Positions 47,560 through 58,276 of a stretch of 64,000 nt of DNA are shown here, piece by piece. The notes below the pieces were generated by a model. The model searched no databases. It saw nothing but the letters and a program-made list of their open reading frames with translations, and was not told the origin of the DNA. Source of the DNA: Haemaphysalis longicornis (lineage: Eukaryota > Arthropoda > Arachnida > Ixodida > Ixodidae); NCBI GenBank assembly GCA_013339765.2, contig JABSTR010001142.1:58501-122500 (forward strand). The letters run 5' to 3'. How positions within the stretch are numbered: position 1 is the first letter of the stretch; every line of letters begins with the position of its first letter. Made by a program: the position numbers and the translations under genes.

Positions 47560-48300
47560 GGGATTGCGGTTACAGAAAACGGCTGTAACTCTTGTGTTAT
47601 CGGAAGATCTCACAACAAATTAATGCAGTTAACCGCTAAGACGAATCTATCAGTCCGAGTTTCATTACTTCTCATAATTAATTAGTTCACTGTAAAGTTC
47701 TAAACGTCACAAAATTACTGTCTGCCGTCAGTACATGGTCATCCACGGAGGAAGTATGGTTACAGAAAACGGCTGTAACTCTTGTTTTATTGCGGCTATC
47801 CGAAAACAAATTATATGGCAACTAGCCGCTAAGACGACTCGAACATTACACACAAGGAAGACGCGGAAGCTAAACGGAATAAAGACAACCTGTGGGTTGT
47901 TTTCACGAAGATTCCGTTTAGCTTTGGCTTCGGCTTCCCCGCCGTTTTAACAGATTTCGCACTGGGTGGAACCGTGTTGTTTTTTTTTGTAATTTGCTTG
48001 CATACTACTATAATTAGCTGAACGAAACTTTGAAAGACTGGAGTTTTATTCTAGCGAAAAACATGGGACTGACCGTACGCCTCCCGTACAAGCCCGCGTA
48101 TTGACAGCACACGTGGATTCCACAATATTTACAACGTCACTCGGAAATACCGAAATACGAAATCTAATCTTAAATTCGCGTAATATTAGAGTCGTCTTAG
48201 CTACTAATTGTCATTGAATTTGTTTTGGGGCAGTGTCCATAAAAGAAGAGTTACAGCCGTTTTCTGTAACTCTACTCCCTCTGTTGACGGACGTGTATTG
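47560..48300. repeat. Inverted-repeat cluster around GTTACAG-N7-CTGTAAC hairpins
   Basis: GGTTACAGAAAACGGCTGTAACTC occurs at 47573 and 47751 in direct order and reversed at 48249. Each is itself a hairpin. Matching flanks (CGCTAAGACGA, and the CTGTCAATAC block) extend the homology over about 100 bp. The interior holds a stem GAAGCTAAACGGAAT / ATTCCGTTTAGCTTT (about 47865-47925). Confidence 0.75.
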
Positions 48301-48462
48301 ACAGCAGACGGGGAATTCTGAAACGTTTACAACTTCACTTTGAACCAACCAATTGTGACAAGTAAATGGAACTCAGCGTAGTGTGCAATACTCGTTCTAC
48401 CGGCCAATTTCGGTATAGCGGTTTTTTTTCCCTTCAAGATATGTACAGCCGCCGAATGTTTT

Positions 48463-48860
48463 AGATGCGAAGCATCTCATGCTCGGGGCTGTGTCCCTCC
48501 CTCCCTCGTTTGTCAGTTGTCCGCGTCCGCACTCTACTGCGCATGCGCGTCTCTTCAGCCCCGTCAGCGTTTTGGGCTGACGTCAGCGCAGTCCACTATA
48601 AAAAGAAATAGTTAGGCGGCGCCCGGTTCCGATCCCACGACTCTCTGGCCGCAACGGGAGGTACGTGGCACTCTTCCCACTGCGCTACAAACCGAGACGG
48701 GAGCACGTGCTACGAACGCGCCTTATGTCCTTCACTCATTCAAACTACGTCAAGAAGCTACTGATACAACGAAGGCACGCGAGGCTGAACGTCAACGGAA
48801 ACGACGAACTGAAAACTAATGGGAAAGTCACCCCATGGGCTGCTCGCATACTATCAGGGT
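48463..48860. mobile_element. GATGCGAAGCATC-ended element, non-coding copy
   Basis: The left end TTTTAGATGCGAAGCATCTC and following CGGGGCTGTGTCCCTCCCTCC match 5325-5380. The right end CACCCCATGGGCTGCTCGCA matches 6250-6275. Here the interior has no helicase and instead a tRNA-like stretch, read on the minus strand (TTTGTAGCGCAGTGGGAAGA to GTGGGATCGGAACCG, about 48625-48700). Confidence 0.6.
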
Positions 48861-49100
48861 TCGCCTCGGAAGAGTTGTAAGTTTATGTATCATGGGCACG
48901 TCGACCGGCGTGTAGCCACGGTCTAAAGTGGTCTGTTTGGGCGTGTGGTTGACCATAATAGGGCGACCACAGCTGCGCTGGAACCTGACAGAAATTGGCT
49001 CATGCACCCCTCCGTGGATGGTGGCGAGGGTGCGGAGTACGAGGCGACTCAAATGACGTCAAGTTGCGCCGAGTGACATCCGATTCGCGCCCGGACCGTC

Positions 49101-49173
49101 ATTCGATTTGAGGCCGTGAGTTGCACCTTGATTATTGCCTAAATGAAACTGCAACTCACGGCTCAAATCGAAT
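49101..49173. repeat. Imperfect hairpin
   Basis: ATTCGATTTGAGGCCGTGAG at 49093-49112 pairs with CTCACGGCTCAAATCGAAT at 49155-49173, one bulge, with the loop between them. Confidence 0.7.
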
Positions 49174-49202
49174 TTCGCTTGCTTTTCGCTTGATGGTGGT
49201 GT

Positions 49203-49465
49203 GCGCACGGATGGACGCGGATGGACATTGGGAGGTCCTAAGGTACTCCGCACCGTTACAGGCGAGGGAGTAAGCCGTTTGACTCTCGGGTACCAACTCA
49301 CGGTCGTAGCCCAATGGGTAAGACGACTGACACTAACTCTGTCTGGTCTACAGACACAGGCTCGAGTCCTGCTGGTGCCTGTGTGATTTTTGCGATTGTA
49401 AATGCTATGCGCACGGACGCGGACGGACATTGTGCGGTCCTAAGGTACTCCGCACCTAAAAGGAA
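49203..49465 (+). repeat. Direct duplication flanking a tRNA-like sequence
   Basis: GCGCACGGATGGACGCGGAT (49203) and GCGCACGGACGCGGACGGAC (49410) begin related blocks, each followed by GGTCCTAAGGTACTCCGCAC. Between them is GTAGCCCAATGGGTAAGACG and GGCTCGAGTCCTGC, which resemble tRNA A and B boxes. A tandem SINE or SINE dimer is likely. Confidence 0.55.
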
Positions 49466-51490
49466 TAGATATAGACACACACGAGCGCTGGGAGCCAACG
49501 ATGAAGTAGACTCCGGCGGCTTTCACGCGATGAAATTGCCGCGCTATCCTTATGCCGCGTCTGCCCGCTAGAAATTCTCTTCGACCCGTCGCTAGGGCAG
49601 GCTGCCGCCAACATGTGGCGCGTCCTACAAACTCACTGCTTCCCCCACAGAACCATGCTCACGCACACGGTTTCCAACACCACACTGCCCTCATTGCCAC
49701 CAACGAGATAGTACTCGCTTTCATTCGCTCTGTGAGTATCCACACGACCCATTTCCCCCCTACCTCACGCCCCACCATGGGGAACAGGCCTTGGGGAAGC
49801 CCGGACCTCGCGTTTCAGGAAACTATAACCGAACGGGCCCTTGCGCTCTTCGAAGCCAAATGGGCCTCGGCCATCCTTGCCTCTAATCTTCAGTTGTAGA
49901 ATGAAGTCTCTCCCCCTCTGTCTCTTCCCAAAGGTAGGTCTTTCAGGAATCAGAGCCTGGCTGGCATGGTCACAGCCGGGCCCTAGGAATGTTGATGGTT
50001 GATGGTTTCTCTGGTATACGCTGCACATTCCACGATCTTCTAATTGTGTGAAGGGACGGTGAGCGGCTCGTACTTCAGGACGGGCAGTGTTATTTTCTCG
50101 AGCACGTAAATTATTTCCCAGGCTACAGCACTTGCCCTTGTACCATGGTCTCAGACTCCCATTTTTGTACCGGTGGTTCAAGTGATAATTCCTAGTGATA
50201 AAATAACAAAGAATATCCCTTATTCTATTCGCGAGCAGACCGAACTTCTCAATTCCATTATCGTTTGCCCCAAATTGCCTCCGGCAAGCCGTTAACACAC
50301 CTAAGGGCATAGCTGCAAGTACGTGCGAAAGTCGTCACGTAGTATCCATGGGACGCGTAAATCCAGATTAAACGTGAAGTTAAAACTTGTCTTTCGAGAG
50401 GTGGTGCTCATGTGGTCAATCGCCTCGACTCGAGAGGAAACCCGACGGTTCCAAAAAGAAACGGTGGAGCGGAAAAATAATCTTTATTGGCCAGTTCGTC
50501 GAAAAGGCAGTGACACTGTGATACTCATCTTGGAGGCGGGAGCTGTCGACGTATATTGCGAAGATGCAGGCGCGCATCTCAAGTAGAGAATTTCTCCGGC
50601 CGTTCCCAATTGAACCTGCGCTTCAACGCAGAGATCAGAATTTCGAAATGTACGCAAAGTACAGAAGGTGATCGTTCGCGTTCGATAAGGCTAGACCGCC
50701 GGCGAACTTTCACCCGAGACCTCCTCCCGATGACCGCAATCGGGTCCAGGCGCAGCGCCGAGTCCCGGCCCTTCTCAAGGCGAGCGACTCGCTGGCTGCG
50801 TGCAACGGTCGGTGGTCCGGTTAGGCCGTGCTGCTTATACGTCGTCGTCGCCGTAAACAGGGTCAGCTGGGACGATTCCGCTTCTTCGACGCTTTTGGAC
50901 GTCTACTGCGTGACACCCGTAAACGGATTAAAATGGAAGCGCGGTCACGTCCGCACGCGTGCGATATGCCAAGGCAGGTATACGAAGAAGGCTAGGCGCA
51001 GTCAAGGTGATCGTAACGCACCCATTGATATACATGCAGTAAACACGACTTATAATAATAATTATTATCATAATTTGTTTATTGATCCATAGTGATAATA
51101 CAGTTATTGTCGGCTCAGCCCAAACCAAAAAGGCTTGTCGGGCTGATACCCGGCAGTCAGCGGCAGAAACAGAAGGCATTTACATCAGTGCATGGCAATC
51201 CCTGCCGATAAGTAAAAAAAAAAACAAAAAAAAAAACAACAACGACATAACACGTAGGACAAGAAGGTTCTCGTGACAGGATCGAAACTGACTTCGTTAT
51301 GAGCAATACTTCGTTAAAAACGGGAATGACTTTCTCTTACGGCACTCCAGCTGGGACCATGAACAACTCTAAAGCGTGAATTCGAATAATGCAATTTCGT
51401 TATAACGATGATTTATTGCACGCCTGAATCTAAAATCTAAACCTAATTTAAAATTAAAGATACTGCAGTAGACTTGTAAATAAACAAAAA
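49466..51490. other. No gene recognised
   Basis: Frames of 115 (49552-49899 +) and 181 residues (50310-49765 -) overlap each other and show no domain. TAATAATAATTATTATCATAA near 51052-51072 is a small palindromic AT tract. Confidence 0.35.
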
Positions 51491-51494
51491 ATGC

Positions 51495-51806
51495 CATGCG
51501 TTATACGTTTTGCCTATTTCCGTAATTATCTATTTTTTATTTTTTAGTTTTTCAAAATTTCGTGCGACCAATTATCTCCATTTTGCGTTATTTTAACGAT
51601 TACATTCGGAACTTTCCCGAAATGTGCATTATTGTGGAAATGCAAGGCGTTACATGGTTCGCCAGTTCTCGTAATTATTTTATATTTTTCTTATTTTTTT
51701 AGTTTTTAAAAATTTCGTTCCACCAATTATCTCCATTTGCGCTATTATAACGATTACAGGCGGAACTTTCACTAAATCTGCATTTTTGTGGAAATGCAGG
51801 GCGTTA
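51495..51806. repeat. 155-bp tandem duplication, AT-rich
   Basis: GACCAATTATCTCCATTTTGCG (51566) and CACCAATTATCTCCATTTGCG (51721) lie 155 bp apart, with TGTGGAAATGCA and GGCGTTACA in both units. Confidence 0.75.
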
Positions 51807-52590
51807 CACCGTACTGCTGTGGGAGCAATCGGCAAATAATGCTACGCATTAAAATCTCAATGCGATAATATGCGCGTCCGTCATGGAGTGCATTCAGTCG
51901 TTGTGGAGTCGTAAACAGTCTGAGAGAGGGACTCCGGGTGAAATAAAAGTATGGAAGAGGCCGGCGGATTAATTGAGGCGATGTTTCAAGTTGAATGCAC
52001 TCAAAAGTGCAACCCAAGAGAACGCTCTATAGTCCAGCTCTTTGGTTTGCATTTTGGTTGCCCCAACTTTTGATCAACCACTCAAACGTTTTCGTAAACG
52101 CCTGAACATGTTCAACAGCAAATGTTTTTCCACTCAAAGCGTTAACATATTCTTCGAGATTTTGCTGTACGTTGCAAAACATAAGGGCACCGTTCAGACA
52201 CGGGGCGTTTTCCGAGTTTGAAGTTGAAGTTTGAAGTTTGAGCTCATTTCGCTTATGATACAGCATATTTTCTTGCCTTCACGCTGATGCACTTTAAGGA
52301 GCATGTATGCGGAAGGGGCAGTGGACCAATCGTAGGGCCACTTTTTGATGCATGGGGCCTATGGGGTGTTTCGCAACTCCTATATAAGTAACTCTGGGGA
52401 GAAGCCGATAACCGTAATACCATAATTTTCATGATTGTGAATCGAGAAGAGAGCACGCACAAAAAGAAGAGAAAATGCAATACGCAACAGTTGAAATAAC
52501 ATTACAGAGTGACAATGCACACTACTCTACATTTGGTTACACCCAATTATTTACACTTTTTTTTTCAGTTTACTAACTGAATCTACTGTA
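51807..52590. other. No gene recognised
   Basis: Short frames only; the right edge leads into the LINE 3' end. Confidence 0.4.
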
Positions 52591-52789
52591 TAATCTGTAA
52601 GACATTTATTAAAATAAAAAGGTACATAGAAGGCTCGTGCTCTTTTACCATACCCTGGGTAAACTCTAGCTCTGATAAATAGGTTCTATATGACGGAGGT
52701 CCCGAGTTTTCTTGTTCATTATTTTGTATTCATGAAAAAAAGTGTTTTGTGAGCAATGTAGGCACCTTAAGTTCTTGCGCTGCCATCAT

Positions 52790-54180
52790 AGAGTGGTACA
52801 CAGTATATCTCCAATGTCTGCCGTACTGCATGTTGATCCATAAACAACGTTCCTTGCTGTTTTACGGATGATGTTATTTAAAATATTTAATTTCTGTTTT
52901 GAAGCCCACCTATAAATCGTTTCTCGTACTTCGATATCGATCACCCAAACATTTGTACAGCATCTTTCGTAGACGCACGTCACAAACCATTCTTAATTTA
53001 TAAATAACACCACAAACTGCTCTCAGTTTTCGCGCAACGCGCTCAATATGATGGAGAAATAAAAATTTATCATCGAGGAAAGTATCAAATATTTTACTTT
53101 TGTGAGGTAATTGAGGGATTGGCACCGTACCATTGTTGCCAGGGGCTGTGGTGGGCTACAAGGGGCTACAATTGTTGGGCAGTGAAAGCAAGTGAACTGC
53201 GTTTTATTACGATTTATAAAATATAGTTTCTGTGAAACCATGTAGTTAATTTGAGATGTTCTCTTGCATTAATCTGATTCCATTCATGTAACTCTCATTA
53301 ACCAATAAAACTGCCCTATCATCGACGTACTGGAATATTTTAAATTTAAAGATGACTGAGCCAAATAGTTTATGTAAAAATTAAACAATAAAAGTACTAA
53401 AAACGGCCCTTGTGGAATACCCTACTTCAATGGTAACAAGTCACTATTAGTGTCATTAATTTTTACAATCTGATATCGTTCTTGGAAGTAGCTTGAAAAT
53501 AGCTCTGCATATACCCCGCGGAACCCTAAACAAGATAACTTATTTATTAACAGAGTATGGTCTATTGTATCGAATGCCTTTGTAAATCTAAAAAAAGGCC
53601 GACTACAACTTTATTATTATTGATTCCCTCATTTACATAGTCTGAAAGGTCTTCAAGTAGTGTGGTTGTACTTTTATCCTCGCAAAATCCGTATTGAGTA
53701 TTTGATAGAAGCTTGTACTTTTCAATAAATGAAGTCAATCCTTTTATAAATATTTTTTTCCAGCAAACACGACACGGCAGGTAATACGAGTAGTGCAATA
53801 TGAACCTATAATTATCATACCGTTGCTTCGGACCACCTTTGTAGATAGGTCTTATTAAGGATACCTTCATTTGTGATGGCATCACCCCCTAACTTAAAAT
53901 GCTTGACAAAATGTAATGAAGCAACTTCAATTTTTGAAAACTGATAAAAATATCCCTAACGCGGATCCGATTGTGTCCTGCAGGTTTTGTCAAGGACAAA
54001 GTTCTCAGCGCGGAAAATATTTTTAGCTCAGTTAAATCATACTTGTATGCTGAGTGCTAATTTGACTGCACAGTTTATTTGGAAATCGGCACTGGTGGAT
54101 TTGTACTTCGCAATTTAACAGCGGCATTAGCGAAACAATTATAGAAATTTTTTGCCAACGTATGTCTTTCAATGCCTTGG
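52790..54180 (-). pseudogene. LINE ORF2 reverse transcriptase domain, decayed
   Basis: Motifs in order: IRVRDI, VMPSQMKVSLIRPIYKGG with the Asn-Tyr-Arg block (53885-53790), QYGFCEDKSTTTLLEDLS (near 53680), VVVGLFLDLQ, then the catalytic box read as YVDD (53318-53329) where YADD is usual, and the late RT segment with the Leu-Arg-Ala-Val-Cys-Gly stretch (53125-52910). Frameshifts and stops separate the pieces. Confidence 0.75.
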
Positions 54181-54189
54181 AAGCTGGTA

Positions 54190-54635
54190 TGAATGAATGA
54201 ATAAAGCTTTATTGTAAAACTACCAGCCGGGTTAACTAGGTACCCTCAGTTCAGGGCACCTCTAACAAATTTCTTTACGAAATCTGCCAGGCGGCGTTGG
54301 CCGTTTAGGGCTGGTGATTGGAGTGCTGCTCCCCCTTCGGGGAACGGGTTGCATCCACCGAAGATGTGGTCCTGGTTGAGGGCCTTGGAGCACTTTGGGC
54401 AGGTGGGGAGTTGGCGTTCCGTTGTAGAGGGCCACTCTGGCTGGGGTTAAGCGGGTACCCATTTGCGCTTGCCTAAAAAGTACTTGTTCATGTTTCGATA
54501 GTTGTGGGTGTGGGCGAACGTATGGGATAGGGTGATCGCGGAGATCCTGGAGAGTAATTGGTTTCGGGGACGTAGGTTTGGAATCAGGTGGCGCAGCGAG
54601 ATAACGGCCTTGTGTTGAGGCTTGGAAAACCACAC
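54190..54635 (-). mobile_element. I/Jockey-like LINE 3' tail nested in the CR1-like LINE
   Basis: A minus-strand frame contains LFRQAQMGTRLTPARVALYNG and, after a frame change, a CSKAL...DHIFGGC-like zinc-knuckle region. The 3' end is marked by TATGAATGAATGAATAAAGC at 54189. It sits beside family D copy 2. Confidence 0.65.
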
Positions 54636-55240
54636 TGTTTAAATAGTTATAACCGTTCAAACCTCGTGTACCGATGGCGCTTGTCATACACCTCCCCGTT
54701 ACTTAGTGCAAAGGAAACTTCAGGTACATTTCAGGCAAAATCTTTGTCCCCCGCGTTCATTTAGTTAGGAACGCTCGTTGGGTTGGTTTTTATGATAGCG
54801 AAAAAAGCGGCCGCACAAGAAAGAAATGGTGCGTTCGAAATGCCCCAGAAAAGCCCCAGCCGCGCAAGAAAAAAATGGCGCGTTCGAATGCCGCAGAAAG
54901 GCTACTCTAGAAAGGCCCCAGCCGCGCAAGAAAAGAATGGCGCGTTAGAAATGCCGCAGAAGAGCTCCAGCCGCGCAAGAAAAAAATGGCGCGTGCGAAA
55001 CGACGTAAAACCAGTAAAACAGCTCCAGCAGACGAAATTAAAGCAAGCGGAAAAATAAAAAGCACTCCCGCTGGCGCAGTTTCGGGCAGGGGGCGCGCGA
55101 GCACTGCGAAGGCGGGAAATTTGAAATGCTCTGGGTGGCAGCAGTGAGCGGAACGGTGAGCGGTGGCAGCAGTGAACGGCGCTACAGCCCATTATGGAGA
55201 ATCACTGTTCTGTACTTCCGACAGCTTTCACAATGAGTGC
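54636..55240 (+). repeat. Family D repeat, copy 2, with 49-bp minisatellite
   Basis: Shares TTTAAATAGTTATAACCGTT, CTTGTCATACACCTCCCCGT and the CTTCCGACAGCTTTCAC end with copies at 20485 and 62735. Units CCGCGCAAGAAAAAAATGGC start at 54811, 54860, 54922 and 54971 (spacings 49, 62, 49). A 91-residue basic frame spans them (54783-55058), but the period is not a multiple of three, so it is probably incidental. Confidence 0.7.
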
Positions 55241-55359
55241 AACGGCTTTAATTTTTTCTATTCTCCCGCTTAATGAGTTTATTACGTTTCAAACTTTCCT
55301 CGGGTCTTTCCTACATTTGTTCAATTCATTTTTGTTGTACCAATTTTTTTTTTCATTCA

Positions 55360-56200
55360 AAACTTAGCGGTGAGCTTATTTCTCAACTTCCTTAATTCTT
55401 CCTTTAAAGACAGGTTGGATTGGTCTTTCTTACATAGACGCCACAATCGCTCCTTTAGGAAATTTAGTTCCATTATTTCATTGTTTATCCAGGGCTTTTG
55501 AACCTTCCGTCTTTTCCAGGGAATTTTTTTAGTCAATTGTCGGCACATTTTTTGAAGCTTACCTATGAATTGATCATAGGTTAATGAATGGTCGTTCTGA
55601 ATGAAACAATCCCAATCAAAGTCATTGATTAACTCATCTACTTTTCTATTATCAAGTACGTACTTAGTTTCCGCTTGTACTCTGCCTGTACTACATTCCA
55701 TGACGAAGAATTGAAATAATTACGAAGCAATGGTCCGCAACTTTCTGGGTTATAACTCCGGAAATCACATTCATGTCTGGAATACGCACATTTATATGAT
55801 CAATGCAGGAACGCGTAAATCCAGTCCCATATGGTTCTTCTCGAGTAACTCCCGTAATTTGGTGTTCGAAACCATATCCAGTTGTGAGTGTTAAATAGTC
55901 ATGAACGCAAAATTTGTTTGATGAAATTATAGTAATGTTAAAGTCCCCCATGAGTATTGCATTATCATGTTTATAAAGCTTCTGTAACGTATATTCAAGT
56001 TCATCGAGAAAAAAACTTTAATATTATTAGCAGGAGGCCTGTACACCGCTAAGATAACAAACAATAGCTCCTTGTCTTGAGCAGTAATCTTCATTGTCTC
56101 CGCTTCTGAGAACGAAAGTTCCTTCACTTCACACAGCCAAGAACTTTTAATATGCACCAATACACCTCCTCCCCTTCTGCCATCCCGGCACAATGAAGAC
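55360..56200 (-). pseudogene. LINE ORF2 endonuclease domain
   Basis: Minus-strand frames give RRGGGVLVHIKSSWLC and VILAVYRPPANN (56193-56010), MGDFNITIISSN (55951), TGFTRSCIDHINVR and VADHCFVIIS. This is the order of an apurinic-type endonuclease in LINEs, where GDFN and the SxxDHI box hold catalytic residues. The linker frame to 55357 follows. A frame change lies between the first two pieces. Confidence 0.8.
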
Positions 56201-56399
56201 TGTTAAAATCCGGGCATTTGATATAGCTTTGCAGCTACAGTATCCACATTAACCTCAGTAAGAACAATCACATCAAAGTTCGTGATACATTTTTTAGGTA
56301 CAGGCTGAGAAGATTCCAATGTTTTTGTAAGCTTCTAACATTTGCATAAATAAGGCCCAAAGCTTGAACTTTTTTTTCATCTGCTAGATGCTTTTCGTA

Positions 56400-57898
56400 G
56401 TATGACTGCGCTCGTCAAACGATTGGACAACTTGAGACATATCATTTGATATATTTCAGATGGTCCACCCTTGCAAACCTGATAGAAGGTGCACCCTCCT
56501 GTTTCCTCACGAATACCTTACCGTTCCTCACCCAAACGAATTCATACGATTTCTCTTAGGCTTGTTTTTTCGCAAGCCAGAACAGTGCTTTGCAGTGAGC
56601 GGTCAAGTTTTCGGTAATATAGATGCATTCCTCCTTCAGGGCACGTCATTTTTCAAGCCATGTGTCCCTTATCGTTGTACTTGCGAATCTTACAAGTATT
56701 GGAGGGACCATCCCTTCTTTAGCCTTAATGCGATGAAAAGCTTCGACATGCTCATCCAAAGGTTCAGCCAGCTCAAGTCGTTTCGCGAACAACCGAAGTG
56801 TGTGTCTCAAGTTTTCCTTTGGAATTTGCGGCACACCATGGATTTCGACGTTTCTTCTTCGCGAACACTCCGTCTAATCCTAGTACGGCATGCTTCACTT
56901 CTTCCAGCTCGGATTGCTGCTTTAGAAGAGCCGTCTCCAAGAAAAGGCTTTTTTCCTGTAAGCCCTTTAGGTCATCATTATGGCTCTTGAGGGTCAGCAG
57001 TACACTGTCGTACTGAGCAGACATGTGCGCTATCGAGCTCTCTATCTTTTCCCGTCGTTCTTTCAGTTCAGTTAGCAACTCGTCGTGTTTCCTTGTTTGA
57101 AGCTCGTTTGTTTTTTCTAGTTTGTCTAGCTGGTTTATCACATCGGTCATTTTTTTCTGACAATGACATAGACACAGGCCAGAACATCTTTCAGAGAGGG
57201 AACATCCTGCCGACTACCACCTTCAGTGTTCTCTGACCGACTTTCGCTCTGCGTCCTTAAAGGGACCCTGCAACACTTTCTTCGACTTTTTTTTTAAATC
57301 TTAAATGCTCGCAGAACGTAGTCACCCAACACACCCAGTACTTAGATTAGGGGGTCGCGAAGTACCTCAGCCAAAAATTACTGCTCTATGCCCATCAGAT
57401 AACTCGGAAGGTCGCTCAAAATATTTTTCTTTCGTTCCCGGTCTTGGCGTTCTTCGACGGCTTGAATTACATCATTAAGGCCATGTAGCGGCTGTTGGCC
57501 GGTTTTCCTTCAGATGCAGCAATGAACACATTCTATAGCAGCTTTAAAAATAAAGCTACAAAAACAAAGCAGAAACGGAAGGCGTGTCTGCTGCGAAGAG
57601 CAAATCACGCAGGGCCGCTCTGTGTTGGCGATATCTATAGCTTTCGCAGTGCTTCCAGACGCGAAGGAAACAGTGGAAACGTTTATCGAAAGTGTTGGAG
57701 GGTCCCTGTAAGTGTCATGTGGCACCTGCTAAACAGGTAGGGCACGTCTAAGCATCGATATCGGTCTTTGCCATTAAAGGCCGTTTTGGTTATCGCTGCA
57801 CATTGGCCCACGTGATAGCGATTTTTGCAGGACAAACTCTTGATGCTATCAGAGGAAAGAGCCTTCATGCAGGCAAGGCAAATGTCCGGAGTAGCCAT
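56400..57898 (-). pseudogene. LINE ORF1: PHD-type finger, coiled coil, RRM-like domain
   Basis: Starts MATPDICLACMKALSSDSIK at 57898, with Cys/His spacing of a PHD-like finger (C-x2-C, SLSC, YHVGQC, YRC). A TTAA element interrupts it. It resumes with ENTEGGSRQDVPSLKDV, shifts frame in an A run near 57150, continues as MTDVINQLDKLEKTNELQTR with heptad-rich Leu/Glu/Lys, then RRNVEIHGVPQIPKENL and VEAFHRIKAKEG. This combination fits ORF1 proteins of CR1-group LINEs, which bind RNA. Confidence 0.75.
57261..57707 (+). mobile_element. TTAA-type inverted-repeat element, copy E2
   Basis: AGGGACCCTGCAACACTTTC and GAAAGTGTTGGAGGGTCCCT are inverted ends of 20 bp with one mismatch. The left flank is TTAA (57257-57260); the right is GTAA. 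It lies in LINE ORF1, whose reading resumes on the other side. Confidence 0.88.
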
Positions 57899-58276
57899 TT
57901 CAGTTAAACAACACGGTGCAGTCCAGCGAAGCGTTACGAAACAGTAGTGATTCAAGCAAGAGATTTGACCATGGTTACCTAAAATGATAAGCGAAACATG
58001 TGTGAGCGCTGTTCGTGCGCTCCGCTGGACTGCCATGAGGATAGGGCTATGTTAAAGGGACCGTGCAACACTTTTGATAAGGGCTTTCCTCTTTCCTTCG
58101 CGTCTGGAAACACTGCGAAAGCTATACTTATCGCCAGCACGGAGTGGCACTGCGTGATTTGCTCGTCGCATTACATACGCCTTCCATTTCTGCTTTGTTT
58201 TTGTGGCTCTATTTTTGAGTTGCGATCGAAAAGTGTTCATTGCTGCAACCGAAGGAAAACGGGCTAACAACCGTAC

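Larger units (their letters stand above)
52590..58050 (-). mobile_element. CR1-like LINE with nested insertions
   Basis: Reading on the minus strand, ORF1 starts at 57898, ORF2 endonuclease lies at about 56200-55690, the linker at 55700-55360 and the reverse transcriptase at about 54180-52790. A TTAA element (57261-57707) breaks ORF1, and a foreign block (54186-55260) separates the linker from the RT. Stops and frameshifts show it is dead. The outer ends are approximate. Confidence 0.8.

Noticed and set aside
49552..50310. ORFs of 115 and 181 residues on opposite strands
   Set aside because: They overlap, contain no recognisable domain and show no splice or repeat context supporting either.
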